Below are positions 1 to 8,739 of a stretch of DNA of 64,000 bases, in pieces (the stretch's first letter is position 1; every line of letters starts with the position of its first letter). The position numbers and the translations under genes were made by a program. This stretch comes from Treponema_I sp045599005 (lineage in GTDB: Bacteria; Spirochaetota; Spirochaetia; Treponematales; Treponemataceae), in the NCBI GenBank assembly GCA_045599005.1, contig JAZRVF010000024.1, forward strand, positions 1 to 64,000, read 5' to 3'. The notes below the pieces were generated by a model. It had not been told where the DNA came from. It did no database searches and worked only from the letters and a program-made list of their open reading frames with translations.

Positions 1-1737
1 AGTAATTGTTGTAAGTGCAGTGCAGTTTTCGAATGCGCTGTCACCAATGGTTTGAAGACCTCTTGCAAATGTAATTGAAGTGATTGCTGAACCACTGAAT
101 GCAGCCTCTCCAATTGTAATAAGGTATTCTTTACTGGTTAAATCCTGAGTAAAAGAGCTGCATTTAAAGAAGGAGTATGCACCGATTTCAGAAGGGGTGT
201 CTATATTGGAGGAAACTGATTTTAATGCTGTACAGTAATAGAAGGCGTAGGCTGGAATTTTTGACATGTACGGCGGATTTATTGATTCCAACCAGTTATT
301 AGGTTCAGCCTTAGTTCCGGCAATACGCGTAAAGGGTGTTGGATTTTCTGGATTTTCGGGATCCGGAAAGACATTTTCAATTAACCAATCTCTATCAAGA
401 TAATTAAGTTGTAAATCTACTTTTTTATTAGTCGTATTGACTGAAGAATCGGCTAATGCAGCAATAGTTGTATTCCAGGCGGTACGATTGTTTTCAGATT
501 CTTCAAATCCCCGGTTAAAAGTAATGGTTATTGTTTCTTCTGCGCTATCCTGACTTTGAGCAGTGATGTAAGCTTCAATCTCCTCTTTGGTTGAGTAGCC
601 ATAGATGTTTCCACCCTTAATCCAAAGAGGATACAGGGTTATGTCATCTGTGTATGTTCCACCGGATATTGAATTTCCAGCGGAATAAGTTTGGGGAATA
701 GTGGCATTCCATGATACCGTTGTTTTCCCATCCCACCAGGCGTAAAAGTAATATCCGGTAGGTGGCATAAAGAGATCTTGAATTTCAAGCTCGTTATCGT
801 AATTAGGAAGATCCCGGGTTGGTTCATAAATACCCTGTACATAGGGTTCGGGGAATTCTGCTTCGGGAACAAGGTTGGCAGTAATTTTATTCCCGTTGTT
901 CATATGTTCCATACCTTCCCGGCTGAAGGTAATCTTGTACTTCTTGTTCAGTACTTCAATCACCGGTTTCCAGACCGTCTCCTGAGTGGGGAAAACGTAG
1001 GCAAGTTCCGAGCCGACCACAGTTGTCAGGCCGTAGGTGTCTGTAATCTCCATCAGCATATATTGTTTTCCGTTTCCGCAGGAAACATCGGCACTGTAAG
1101 TGATAGTTTCCGGACAGGGATTTGCGTCTGAATAATTGAAAGTTTTCTCAGGTGTCTGCACATTCCTGTCAATTGCCGGCCCGTCAGAGAACCAGATCTT
1201 CACGGATTTGATGGAAGTTGAAACTCCGGTTGCGGAAACATCGGCGACAATGCTCAGTGTTCCGGTTCCATTCATGCTCTGCTCAAGCACAAAAACAATT
1301 TTTTCCTTGCTGTCATCCTGAGACCATGTGTCTGTGGCGGACCAGTTTGAACCTTTGTACTCGGCTGTAAGTGTAAAACTGTATTCCCTGTCATTGCTCA
1401 GTTTAAGCGAGACCTTTGACAGATCCTCGTAAGTCAAGCCGCTCAGGAAGGAGTTTTCTTCATCTGTCACGTCCGAATCCCCGGCTTTGTAAGTTGTGGT
1501 CAGCTTGTAGTTTTCCAGAGTCTCCACAGTTGGGTTGTAATCCTGGGGCATGACTGTTCGTGCTCCGCTGCCCCTGGAATCGGCAACAATGCCCACATAA
1601 GTGAATCCCGGTTCCGGAGTGTTTGCTTTCTGTCCGTCAACCGCCTTTTTTTGGTTGAAAAATCCGTTACAGGACGTAAAAAGGGCAAAAAGAAGTGTAA
1701 AAGTCAGAAAAAGAAAAGATTTGTGTGAAGATTTCAC
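1..1737 (-). CDS. BspA-like leucine-rich-repeat lipoprotein, 5' part (3' end outside window)
   Basis: An open frame with no stop runs from a GTG at 1737 to the window edge (579 codons). GGAGGC lies about 6-11 bases before the GTG. The first 25 residues form a signal peptide with a lipobox ending FTSC, so the product is probably a surface or periplasmic lipoprotein. The middle (about residues 280-390) contains a stretch resembling a degenerate Listeria-Bacteroides/InlB-type beta repeat (YYFYAWWDGK, then ITLYPLWI). The last 70 visible residues contain LRR_5-type repeats of the form AFxxCxxL(K/T)xI, typical of treponemal BspA-like proteins implicated in adhesion. The repeat array probably continues beyond base 1. 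Family assignment is firm; the binding partner is unknown. Confidence 0.85.
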   Translation of the reverse strand, partial: MKSSHKSFLFLTFTLLFALFTSCNGFFNQKKAVDGQKANTPEPGFTYVGIVADSRGSGARTVMPQDYNPTVETLENYKLTTTYKAGDSDVTDEENSFLSGLTYEDLSKVSLKLSNDREYSFTLTAEYKGSNWSATDTWSQDDSKEKIVFVLEQSMNGTGTLSIVADVSATGVSTSIKSVKIWFSDGPAIDRNVQTPEKTFNYSDANPCPETITYSADVSCGNGKQYMLMEITDTYGLTTVVGSELAYVFPTQETVWKPVIEVLNKKYKITFSREGMEHMNNGNKITANLVPEAEFPEPYVQGIYEPTRDLPNYDNELEIQDLFMPPTGYYFYAWWDGKTTVSWNATIPQTYSAGNSISGGTYTDDITLYPLWIKGGNIYGYSTKEEIEAYITAQSQDSAEETITITFNRGFEESENNRTAWNTTIAALADSSVNTTNKKVDLQLNYLDRDWLIENVFPDPENPENPTPFTRIAGTKAEPNNWLESINPPYMSKIPAYAFYYCTALKSVSSNIDTPSEIGAYSFFKCSSFTQDLTSKEYLITIGEAAFSGSAITSITFARGLQTIGDSAFENCTALTTIT

Positions 1738-2003
1738 GGAGCCGCCTCCCAGTTTTTATAATTCTCTAAGGTTTATTTTAACGCACAAAAGCCCATGTTT
1801 CAAGAAACGGGACTTTTTAAAACTGATTTTTTTTCGCCCCCACAATGCGTTTCTGTCACGTTGAGCGGAATGAACGCACGATGTCCCCCATGTCATCCTG
1901 AGCGTTTCCTGTGTCATCCTGAGCGTAGTCGAAGGATCCTGTCATGATGAGCGGAATGAACGCAGCGAATGGAGTCGAAACATCCGCCCAAATTGACAGG
2001 TTT
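1738..2003. repeat. Intergenic region with dispersed TCATCCTGAGC/GTCGAAACATC repeats
   Basis: From about 1852 to 1990 this gene-free stretch carries three degenerate copies of a unit that starts GTCATGTTGAGCGGAATGAA or GTCATCCTGAGCGTAG and ends GTCGAAACATC or GTCGAAGGATC. The same family recurs at about 3807-4140, 11790-11915 and 23600-23775. No convincing ORF or tRNA was seen. The copies lie between a gene start (LRR lipoprotein) and a gene end (HD-GYP). Confidence 0.75.
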
Positions 2004-3683
2004 CTACGCCTGCTCACTGGCGTAGGCGTCGTAAAGCGCCTCCAGTTCCGTCCGGCACTTCAGAAACTCGCGGCAAAGGTCAGGATCAAAATGTGTCCCC
2101 GATGAATCCTCTATAATATGGAAGGCCGTGTCATAGCTGAAACTGTCCTTGTACACACGCTTGCTCACCAGTGCATCAAAAACGTCAGCCAGAGCCATCA
2201 CCCGTGCCTCAAAAGGAATGCCAGTTCCCGCAAGCTTCTCCGGATAACCGGAGCCGTCCCATTTCTCATGATGATAATGGGCCACGTTCTCGGCAGTCTG
2301 CTTAAAATCCGGGTCATCGCTGTTTTTAAGAATTCTGGCTACAACAACCGCACCCTTTGCCGCATGTGTCTGCATGATGCTGTACTCTTCAGGAGTGAAT
2401 TTTCCCGGTTTGTTCAGGATCACGTCAGGAACACCGATCTTTCCGAAATCGTGGAGCGGACTTGCCTTGATGATGTTGTTCCAGGACTGGAGCGGATAAT
2501 CAGGGTTGAATTTAACCTTTTTCAGGTGTTTCACAAAAATGTTCACAACTTCACTGGTGCGCAGGATATGACCGCCTGTATTGCTGTCTCTGTCTTCAAC
2601 AGTGCTTGCCATTCCAAGGATGATGTCGTTCTGCATTTTCCGGAGGATACGTGTTTTTTCTTCCACCGTGGACTCAAGCATCTGGTTGTAGGTCATGGAC
2701 TCAGTCTCGTCCCGCATGAAGATCACATGCACTTTCTTGAACTGGTTTTCCTGTCTTACAGAATGCTCAAGAAGATAAAACTTGCCCTCGCGCTCAATAA
2801 CCGCGGAAGATTCCGTGTCATGGCCGAGAATCCATTTCCATATCTGGGCGAAGAAATCAGAATCGTCCTTGTTGAATCCGCTGTCAATGTTCAGTCTGTG
2901 CACTTCGGGAAACCAGTCGTAGGCATCCGCATCGGCACCGAGAAAATGGCCTTTCGTGTCAAAACAGATGATTCCGCCGATGCTTGTCTCAAGGAGCACG
3001 TCAGAGGAAATTGCGGCCACGTCATACATGCTGATTCTTGAGAGGAGCACCAGAACAATGGTCTGTGAGATCATGTAACCGATGGGTATGAGCGGGATGT
3101 TGAGTCCTGAGAGTTTCTCAATCATGTAGAAAAGAACAGTGATTGACACAGCCAGCATGGTGAGGATCGAGTTCTTGTAGGAAACCACACGTCGCCTGAA
3201 GAAAGATTTTATGATCAGGAACAGACTGCCTGCGATGCCGAAGATCAGTTCCGCGATGTACAGTCCGTGGAGCGGTCCGTACTGCTTCATCAGAAGAGAG
3301 ACTCCGTTGCTGTGCGCAAGGCTCAGTGACCGGTAATAAAGTTCGCCTGACGGGGCTGATGAGGCGAGAAAGAACACCATTGAGCCGAAGACAATCAGCA
3401 GTGTCCTCAGCCACACTGTCAGTTTTTCTTTTACAAGATCCGCAATGCAGAGGAAGAGGAAAATCGGCGTGAAACTGGATCCAAGATAAATGGTCTGATT
3501 TGCGTTAAGTGCCATCTTAAGGCTGTCGGAACCGGTCATCTGCAGATAGCCGAAGTTTGTGATCAGGATGCAGGCGAAAAGCATGTGGAAATACACGGAG
3601 ATCCGGTTCCGGAAAACTGTGATCATTATATAAAGGTAGCAGAAAGACAATATAAAAGAAAAAGTATAGACACTGTTTAACAT
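2004..3683 (-). CDS. Membrane HD-GYP domain protein, probable c-di-GMP phosphodiesterase
   Basis: 559 residues. The N-terminal about 215 residues hold some seven hydrophobic segments, resembling the 7TM sensor module of histidine kinases. A PAS-like linker follows (about 220-320), then an HD-GYP domain (about 350-550). The metal-binding and signature motifs are intact: HDFGKIGVPD around residue 411 and HHEKWDGSGYP around residue 470. Proteins of this family hydrolyse cyclic di-GMP. Here a membrane sensor would control the enzyme. The ATG at 3683 has no Shine-Dalgarno, but a -10-like TAGAAT ends 6 bases upstream, suggesting a leaderless mRNA. The ligand sensed is unknown. Confidence 0.9.
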   Translation of the reverse strand: MLNSVYTFSFILSFCYLYIMITVFRNRISVYFHMLFACILITNFGYLQMTGSDSLKMALNANQTIYLGSSFTPIFLFLCIADLVKEKLTVWLRTLLIVFGSMVFFLASSAPSGELYYRSLSLAHSNGVSLLMKQYGPLHGLYIAELIFGIAGSLFLIIKSFFRRRVVSYKNSILTMLAVSITVLFYMIEKLSGLNIPLIPIGYMISQTIVLVLLSRISMYDVAAISSDVLLETSIGGIICFDTKGHFLGADADAYDWFPEVHRLNIDSGFNKDDSDFFAQIWKWILGHDTESSAVIEREGKFYLLEHSVRQENQFKKVHVIFMRDETESMTYNQMLESTVEEKTRILRKMQNDIILGMASTVEDRDSNTGGHILRTSEVVNIFVKHLKKVKFNPDYPLQSWNNIIKASPLHDFGKIGVPDVILNKPGKFTPEEYSIMQTHAAKGAVVVARILKNSDDPDFKQTAENVAHYHHEKWDGSGYPEKLAGTGIPFEARVMALADVFDALVSKRVYKDSFSYDTAFHIIEDSSGTHFDPDLCREFLKCRTELEALYDAYASEQA

Positions 3684-4150
3684 GATTTCATTCTACAGAC
3701 TGCCCCGAAAAAAAGCAATGAAGACCGAATCCTGTGTGTCCGATAGTCGCGTCCTGTTTCGCTGTGGAAGGGCCTGCTCGCCCGGTGGCTGCATCCCAAC
3801 CCGCTCCCTGTCATACAGCGCAAAGTCCCGCAGAAAATGCGCTCCGTATCCCGCGTTCCTGTCATGTTGAGCGGAATGAGCGTACGAATGCAGTCGAAAC
3901 ATCCGCCCAAACACCAGTAATGCTTTGATCAGATCCTTCGACAAAAAAAACTACTTTTTTTATTGCTCAGGATGACAGCCTTTTTCGTCCCCCACAATGC
4001 TTTTTGTCATGTTGAGCGGAACGAACGCACGATGTCACCCTGTCATGCAGTGCAAAGTCCCGCTGAAAATGCGCTCCGTATCCCGCGTTCCTGTCATGTT
4101 GAGCGAAATGAGCGTAGCGAATGAAGTCGAAACATCCTGCACAGGCTTTT
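3684..4150. repeat. Gene-free region with a duplicated ~100-bp segment of the dispersed repeat
   Basis: This stretch of over 500 bases between divergent genes has no credible gene. Two near-identical segments, about 3807-3906 and 4039-4138, both read CTGTCAT(A/G)CAG(C/T)GCAAAGTCCCGC, continue through GCGCTCCGTATCCCGCGTTC, and end in a GTTGAGCG to GTCGAAACATC repeat unit. An inverted unit (GATCCTTCGAC to CTCAGGATGACA) lies between them at about 3934-3978. They look like a local duplication of a repeat cassette. Confidence 0.7.
3690..3718 (-). promoter_or_regulatory. Predicted promoter of the HD-GYP gene, leaderless layout
   Basis: On the minus strand, TTGCTT (3713-3718), a 17-base spacer and TAGAAT (3690-3695) are followed by 6 bases and the ATG. 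The -35 is weak. Prediction is by eye only. Confidence 0.4.
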
Positions 4151-4151
4151 T

Positions 4152-4180
4152 TTGCGCGGTTTGATTTTATGGTGTACAAT
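4152..4180 (+). promoter_or_regulatory. Predicted promoter for the TIM-barrel isomerase gene
   Basis: TTGCGC (4152-4157), a 17-base spacer and TACAAT (4175-4180). The -10 is good and the -35 weak. The leader would be about 45 bases and carries the GGAGG ribosome site. Confidence 0.4.
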
Positions 4181-4230
4181 TAAGCAGATTCTGAGCGGAT
4201 CAGGATTTCTGTGTTCCCTGGAGGTTTTTT

Positions 4231-5055
4231 ATGAGATTGGGCATTTCATCCGGACTGATTTATGACGATGCAGAGAAGTGGGCTGAAGCCCATAGCGCAA
4301 TGGGACTTAAAAGCGTTGTTTTCCCGCTGGATTCCGGTGCAGACAGGGGCCTCATAAAAGAGTATGCGGATGCCGCCCGTGCCAATGACCTGACCATCGC
4401 AGAAGTGGGAGTCTGGCGCAACGTGAACAGCAGCAATCCCTCTGAACGGCAGGAAATGACCGCTTACGCAATCCGTCAGCTTGAGCTTGCGGAGGAGATC
4501 GGTGCCCGGTGCTGTGTAAATGTGGCCGGTGCCATTGCAGGATCCCGCTGGGACGGCGGCTGCAGGGAAAACTTTTCCGAAGAAGCCTGGAACCGCACTG
4601 TGGAAAGCGTGCAGACCATTGTTGATGCGGTACGTCCCGTCAAGACAAAATACTGCCTTGAACCGATGCCCTGGATGATTCCCTCCGGCCCCGATGATTA
4701 TCTTGATCTTCTTGGCGACATAAACCGTGATTCAGTGGGCGTCCACATGGACATTGTGAACATGATCAACTGTCCGGAGCGGTTTTTCTTTCAGGACGTG
4801 TTCATGACCGAAGTGTTCACCAAACTGGACGGACTGATTCTCAGCTGCCATCTGAAGGATATCCGTCTTAAAGAGGAATATACCTGGCAGCTTGAAGAAT
4901 GCGCCTGCGGTCAGGGCAGCCTGAACATTGAGCTTTACACAAATCTTGCAACAGCCCACACTTCCGGCATGCCCATGATAATTGAGCACCTGCATTCCGA
5001 TGAGGAATACCGTCAGAGTGTGGTCTACGTGCAGAAAAGGCTCGGGCTCCTGTAA
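4231..5055 (+). CDS. Sugar phosphate isomerase/epimerase family protein (xylose-isomerase-like TIM barrel)
   Basis: 274 residues, start set by GGAGG 7 bases upstream of the ATG. The sequence fits the AP-endonuclease-2/xylose-isomerase-like TIM barrel. Likely metal ligands are the Glu of LEPMPW, the His-Met-Asp of HMDIVN, the His of SCHLKD and the Glu of IIEHLH. Members interconvert keto and epimeric sugars or act on inositols, so the substrate cannot be read from the sequence. It heads a short plus-strand run with an EamA-type transporter and an alpha/beta hydrolase, which may form one unit. Confidence 0.75.
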   Translation: MRLGISSGLIYDDAEKWAEAHSAMGLKSVVFPLDSGADRGLIKEYADAARANDLTIAEVGVWRNVNSSNPSERQEMTAYAIRQLELAEEIGARCCVNVAGAIAGSRWDGGCRENFSEEAWNRTVESVQTIVDAVRPVKTKYCLEPMPWMIPSGPDDYLDLLGDINRDSVGVHMDIVNMINCPERFFFQDVFMTEVFTKLDGLILSCHLKDIRLKEEYTWQLEECACGQGSLNIELYTNLATAHTSGMPMIIEHLHSDEEYRQSVVYVQKRLGLL

Positions 5056-5130
5056 AAACCGGACTGATCGTGCATCCCTGTACTGGTGGACTTTTCCGCC
5101 CGGGTATATAATCACTTCCGGAGGCTTATG

Positions 5131-5544
5131 ATGTGGATTCTTTTTGCTGCAGGTTCTGCTGTTTTTGCCGCATTGACAAGCATTCTTGCGAAAATCGGAA
5201 TTGAGGGCGTAAACTCAACACTTGCGACGGCAATCCGGACTGTGGTTGTTGTCGGCATGTCATGGCTCATGGTGTTCATTACACAGGCTCAGCGTGGTCT
5301 GGGGCAGATATCAGTCAGAAGCTGGCTGTTCCTGATTCTGTCAGGTCTTGCAACCGGTGCAAGCTGGCTCTGTTACTACAAGGCCCTGCAGCTGGGGGAG
5401 GCGAGCAAAGTTGTCCCCATCGACAAAATGAGTGTTGTCCTCACCCTGATTCTTGCTTTTGTCTTTCTGCATGAGACTTTCACCTGGAAGACTGCGGTAG
5501 GTTGTGTTCTGATCACTTCCGGCACACTTTTCATGGTGCTGTAA
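5131..5544 (+). CDS. Half-size EamA-family (DMT) transporter
   Basis: About 137 residues with five predicted hydrophobic segments and a single EamA domain. Classical members have ten segments and two domains. The start region (FAALTSILAKIGI, VNSTLATAIRT) and the LCYYKALQLGEASKV motif match the single-domain group (COG2510-like), which probably functions as a dimer. GGAGG lies 6 bases before the ATG at 5131; an adjacent in-frame ATG at 5128 is too close. The substrate is unknown. Confidence 0.75.
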   Translation: MWILFAAGSAVFAALTSILAKIGIEGVNSTLATAIRTVVVVGMSWLMVFITQAQRGLGQISVRSWLFLILSGLATGASWLCYYKALQLGEASKVVPIDKMSVVLTLILAFVFLHETFTWKTAVGCVLITSGTLFMVL

Positions 5545-5563
5545 AACTGTTTTAGGAGAATTT

Positions 5564-6454
5564 ATGGAACTTAGCAGACAGGTGCTTCACATTCGCACAA
5601 ACTGGGCAATCGGAGACGCAAAACGGGATGCGGGACTTACCACACCCGATGACATAATCCGCTTTGACGACATTTCATACGGACCTTACGGTAAGGAAAA
5701 CCTGCTGGACGTGTACGTGCAGAAAGGCGTTTCCGAACCTCAGCCCACAATCGTCAACATTCACGGCGGCGGCTGGGTTTACGGTAGCAAGGAAATCTAT
5801 CAGTTTTACTGCATGAGTCTTGCACAGCGCGGATTTACGGTTGTAAACTTCAATTACCGTCTTGCACCTGAAAGCCGTTTTCCTGCAGCCATCGAGGACG
5901 TGAACAGCGTACTGGCTTTCATCGCAGAAAATGGCGCACAATACTTTGCTGACAAAGACCGGCTTGTGCTTGTAGGCGATTCTGCCGGCGGCCAGCTTGC
6001 GAACCATTATGCCACCATTTACTCAAACCCTGATTTCGCATCGCTTTTTGACTTCAAGGTTCCCGACATAACAATAAAAGCAGTAGGTCTTAACTGCGGT
6101 GTCTATGATGTCTCAAAAATCACCGGTGACAACCCGGATTCTCTTTTCCTTGAATACATTGATGCTGTTGACAAACCCGCGGATCCTGAAGTCTTACGCC
6201 GCACCGATGCTGTGAACAACATCACTCCGGCATATCCTCCGGCTTTTGTGATGAGCTGTGTCAACGATTTTCTCGTGGACAATGCGGAGCCTATGTACCG
6301 TCTGCTCCAGGAAAAAGGTGTCACTGCAGAAAAGAAGATTTACGGAAGTAAAGAGGCGAAAGAAATTGCACACGTCTTTCATGTGAACATCCGCCTTGCA
6401 GAAGCCACAAAATGCAATGACGATGAGTGCGCTTTCTTCCGCCGCTTCGTCTGA
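5564..6454 (+). CDS. Alpha/beta hydrolase, HSL-type esterase/lipase
   Basis: 296 residues, 19 bases after the transporter gene, with AGGAGA before the ATG. It has the oxyanion motif HGGGW (about residue 68) and the nucleophile elbow GDSAGG (about 140). The likely triad is completed by an Asp in VNDFLVD and a His in AHVFHVN near the end. The architecture is that of hormone-sensitive-lipase-family esterases, which hydrolyse short acyl or acetyl esters. There is no signal peptide, so it is probably cytoplasmic. A role in deacetylating imported carbohydrate is possible but only inferred from neighbours. Confidence 0.8.
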   Translation: MELSRQVLHIRTNWAIGDAKRDAGLTTPDDIIRFDDISYGPYGKENLLDVYVQKGVSEPQPTIVNIHGGGWVYGSKEIYQFYCMSLAQRGFTVVNFNYRLAPESRFPAAIEDVNSVLAFIAENGAQYFADKDRLVLVGDSAGGQLANHYATIYSNPDFASLFDFKVPDITIKAVGLNCGVYDVSKITGDNPDSLFLEYIDAVDKPADPEVLRRTDAVNNITPAYPPAFVMSCVNDFLVDNAEPMYRLLQEKGVTAEKKIYGSKEAKEIAHVFHVNIRLAEATKCNDDECAFFRRFV

Positions 6455-6458
6455 TTTT

Positions 6459-7673
6459 TTATACTAAGTCTTTCAGGTCTTTGTTGGTCATAGCGCAGAC
6501 ACAGGAATCGCTGTAAATGTTTACGGCGGTTTCAATCATGTCAATGACTGAGTAGATCGGCAGGATTATTCCCATTACACCGATCGGCATTCCCTTTCCG
6601 GCCATGAGTGAAAGTGTCAGGAAGAAGCATCCCATGGGAACGCCTGCGTTTCCGACAGCACTGATCACAGAGATCAGAATCCATGTGATAACGGTAATCA
6701 GGTTAAGGTCCACGCCGCCCTGTTTCATCACGAAGAGTGAAGTTACCAGAATGAATGCGGCACAACCGTTCATGTTGATTGTTGTACACATGGGCAGGAT
6801 GAAGCGTGTGAATTTTTTGTCACATTTCACGCGGTTTTCAGCACAGTCCATTGTCACAGGCAGTGTTGCTGCGGAACTTTTTGTGAACAGTGCGGTAAGA
6901 ATCGCAGGAATCATGTTCTTGAAGTGCTTTACGGGATTGATTCCGCGAACAAGCAGGAACAGTGAGAGCACAATGAAGAACTGGATCAGGTTTCCGCTCA
7001 GTACAACCGCTGTGTACTTACCGATTGATCCTGCCACGATTCCCGCTGACATTTCGGAGACAAGCTGGGCTGTAAAAGCAACGATACCCACCGGCAGGAT
7101 TGCGATAATCCATCCGATGATCATGAAAACCAGTTCCTGAAATCCGTGGATCACGTTCAGGATTGCTGTTTTCTTTTCAGATTCCTTCATCCGTGAGATT
7201 GCAAAACCGAAGGCAAAAGAAACAATCAGAACAGAAAGCACGTTTCCTGTGACAAAAGGATTCACAATATTGTTTGGAATTGCGCTGATGAAATAATCCA
7301 GGTAGGAAGATGAATTCATGTTCTGGATCTTTTCTGTAGCTGCGCCTTCAAATGCGCTTGAAGACAGTGTCTCAGGATTGATTGCGAAGAACAGGATTGC
7401 GGCGATTATTGATGCTGCCAGAGTTGTGAGCAGTGTGTACATGATTGTCCGTCTGAAAATCTTTCCGGTTTCTTTGTTGCCTCCCAACATGGCCAGAGTA
7501 GTAAGTACAGAAACAGAAATTGCCGGCACAGCGGTAAACTGGAAAAGCCGGGTAAATACTGTGGCAACAAAATTGCAGACGCTGTCTACTGCACCGATAT
7601 GCAGAGACCCGAGGATTGCGCCTGCGGCAAGGGCACCAACCCACAAAATCACTTGTTTGGTTTGTTTGGTCAT
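6459..7673 (-). CDS. Dicarboxylate/amino acid:cation symporter (DAACS family)
   Basis: About 404 residues with 8-9 hydrophobic segments. The diagnostic hairpin motif SSAATLPVT and the downstream TINMNG match glutamate/aspartate/serine sodium- or proton-coupled symporters (GltP, DctA, SstT group). The ATG at 7673 is chosen because GGGAG lies just upstream; an upstream in-frame TTG is unlikely. It is convergent with the hydrolase gene with only 4 bases between stop codons. The exact substrate cannot be assigned. Confidence 0.85.
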   Translation of the reverse strand: MTKQTKQVILWVGALAAGAILGSLHIGAVDSVCNFVATVFTRLFQFTAVPAISVSVLTTLAMLGGNKETGKIFRRTIMYTLLTTLAASIIAAILFFAINPETLSSSAFEGAATEKIQNMNSSSYLDYFISAIPNNIVNPFVTGNVLSVLIVSFAFGFAISRMKESEKKTAILNVIHGFQELVFMIIGWIIAILPVGIVAFTAQLVSEMSAGIVAGSIGKYTAVVLSGNLIQFFIVLSLFLLVRGINPVKHFKNMIPAILTALFTKSSAATLPVTMDCAENRVKCDKKFTRFILPMCTTINMNGCAAFILVTSLFVMKQGGVDLNLITVITWILISVISAVGNAGVPMGCFFLTLSLMAGKGMPIGVMGIILPIYSVIDMIETAVNIYSDSCVCAMTNKDLKDLV

Positions 7674-7737
7674 AATTACTCCCAATTGAATTTATATTCA
7701 GATTATATTGAACAGAAGACTGATTAACAATAAGCAC

Positions 7738-7767
7738 AAAAAAAACCGCGCCCATTTCTGAACGCGG
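7738..7767 (-). terminator. Rho-independent terminator of the first ABC operon
   Basis: On the minus strand a CCGCG/CGCGG stem (7763-7767 with 7746-7750) is followed by eight T. It lies 37 bases after the stop of the last permease gene. Confidence 0.7.
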
Positions 7768-7803
7768 CTTTCCGAAAGAAAACTTGTTAAAGTTCTATAA
7801 GTT

Positions 7804-8739
7804 TTATTCTTTTACACCACCGATTGTCATACCGGTTACGAAGTATTTCTGTACGAAGGGGTAGACAATCAGAATCGGAACAGTAGCAATCATTGTGATT
7901 GCTGCACGGATTGTAACAGGTGTTGCCTGTGCTGCAGTTGAACCGGATGCTGCAGAAAGGGCCAATGAGTTGGCATCTGCGGCTGAACGGCTCTGGTTCT
8001 GACTCTGCTGCAGGAAGCTCATCAATACGTACTGCAGTGAGTGCAGTTTGGGCTTTCCTGATGCATACAGGTATGTGTCAAACCAGCTGTTCCATGCACC
8101 TACTGCAACGAACAGACATGTCATTGCGATTGAAGGAACGATCAGCGGGAAAATAATCTGCAGGAAAATCCTGAACTCATTTGCACCGTCAATACGGGCT
8201 GATTCGATGAAGCTGTCCGAAAGTCCGCTGATGTATGTACGGACAAGGATGAAGTTGAATGTATCGATAAGACAGGGAACAATGTATACAGCATAGGAGT
8301 TCAGAAGTCCCAGATTCTTCATCAGCATGTAACCGGGGATGATACCTGCGTTTACATACATTGAGATAACCAGAATCGTAGTAAGTCCTCTGCGAAGAAC
8401 GAATTCCTTGCGGCTGAGGGCGTATGCAAGCATACATGTACAGAAAACGTTCAATACGGTCTGAAGAACTGTTCTTGAGACTGAAATCTTGAATGCATTG
8501 AAAATACGGTCGTTTGTGAACAGTGATTTATAGTTCTGAAGTGACCAGATGCGCGGCCAGATCTTGATTCCGCCTTTCAGTGCGTCAAAACCGTCATTGA
8601 AAGAAACAGCGATTGTATTCAGGAACGGATAGACAGTTACAAGAACAACAAAACCAAGAATAAGAAAGTTGAAGATGTAGAAAACTGTGTCTGTAATCTT
8701 TGTGCGTCTTTTTGCGGCAAGATAATCTGTTGTTTTCAT
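7804..8739 (-). CDS. ABC sugar transporter permease, LplC/MalG-type
   Basis: 311 residues with six predicted membrane segments. The cytoplasmic EAA loop is visible as ESARIDGANEFRIF. The end reads YPFVQKYFVTGMTIGGVKE, typical of the second permease of Lpl/YtcP-type (CUT1) importers. Its ATG overlaps the stop of the upstream permease (TAATG), so the two are translationally coupled. An unusual Ser/Ala-rich stretch precedes the last membrane segment. No ATPase gene is adjacent. The sugar is unknown. Confidence 0.88.
   Translation of the reverse strand: MKTTDYLAAKRRTKITDTVFYIFNFLILGFVVLVTVYPFLNTIAVSFNDGFDALKGGIKIWPRIWSLQNYKSLFTNDRIFNAFKISVSRTVLQTVLNVFCTCMLAYALSRKEFVLRRGLTTILVISMYVNAGIIPGYMLMKNLGLLNSYAVYIVPCLIDTFNFILVRTYISGLSDSFIESARIDGANEFRIFLQIIFPLIVPSIAMTCLFVAVGAWNSWFDTYLYASGKPKLHSLQYVLMSFLQQSQNQSRSAADANSLALSAASGSTAAQATPVTIRAAITMIATVPILIVYPFVQKYFVTGMTIGGVKE

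Noticed and set aside
2118..3041. 307-codon plus-strand open frame opposite the HD-GYP gene
   Set aside because: It is the antisense shadow of a clear HD-GYP coding region and matches no family.
1852..4140. CRISPR array
   Set aside because: Repeats are irregular in length and orientation, without uniform spacers, and no cas genes are present.
3684..4179. Small open frames in the repeat-rich spacer (60-85 codons)
   Set aside because: They overlap each other on both strands, translate the dispersed repeat and lack ribosome sites.
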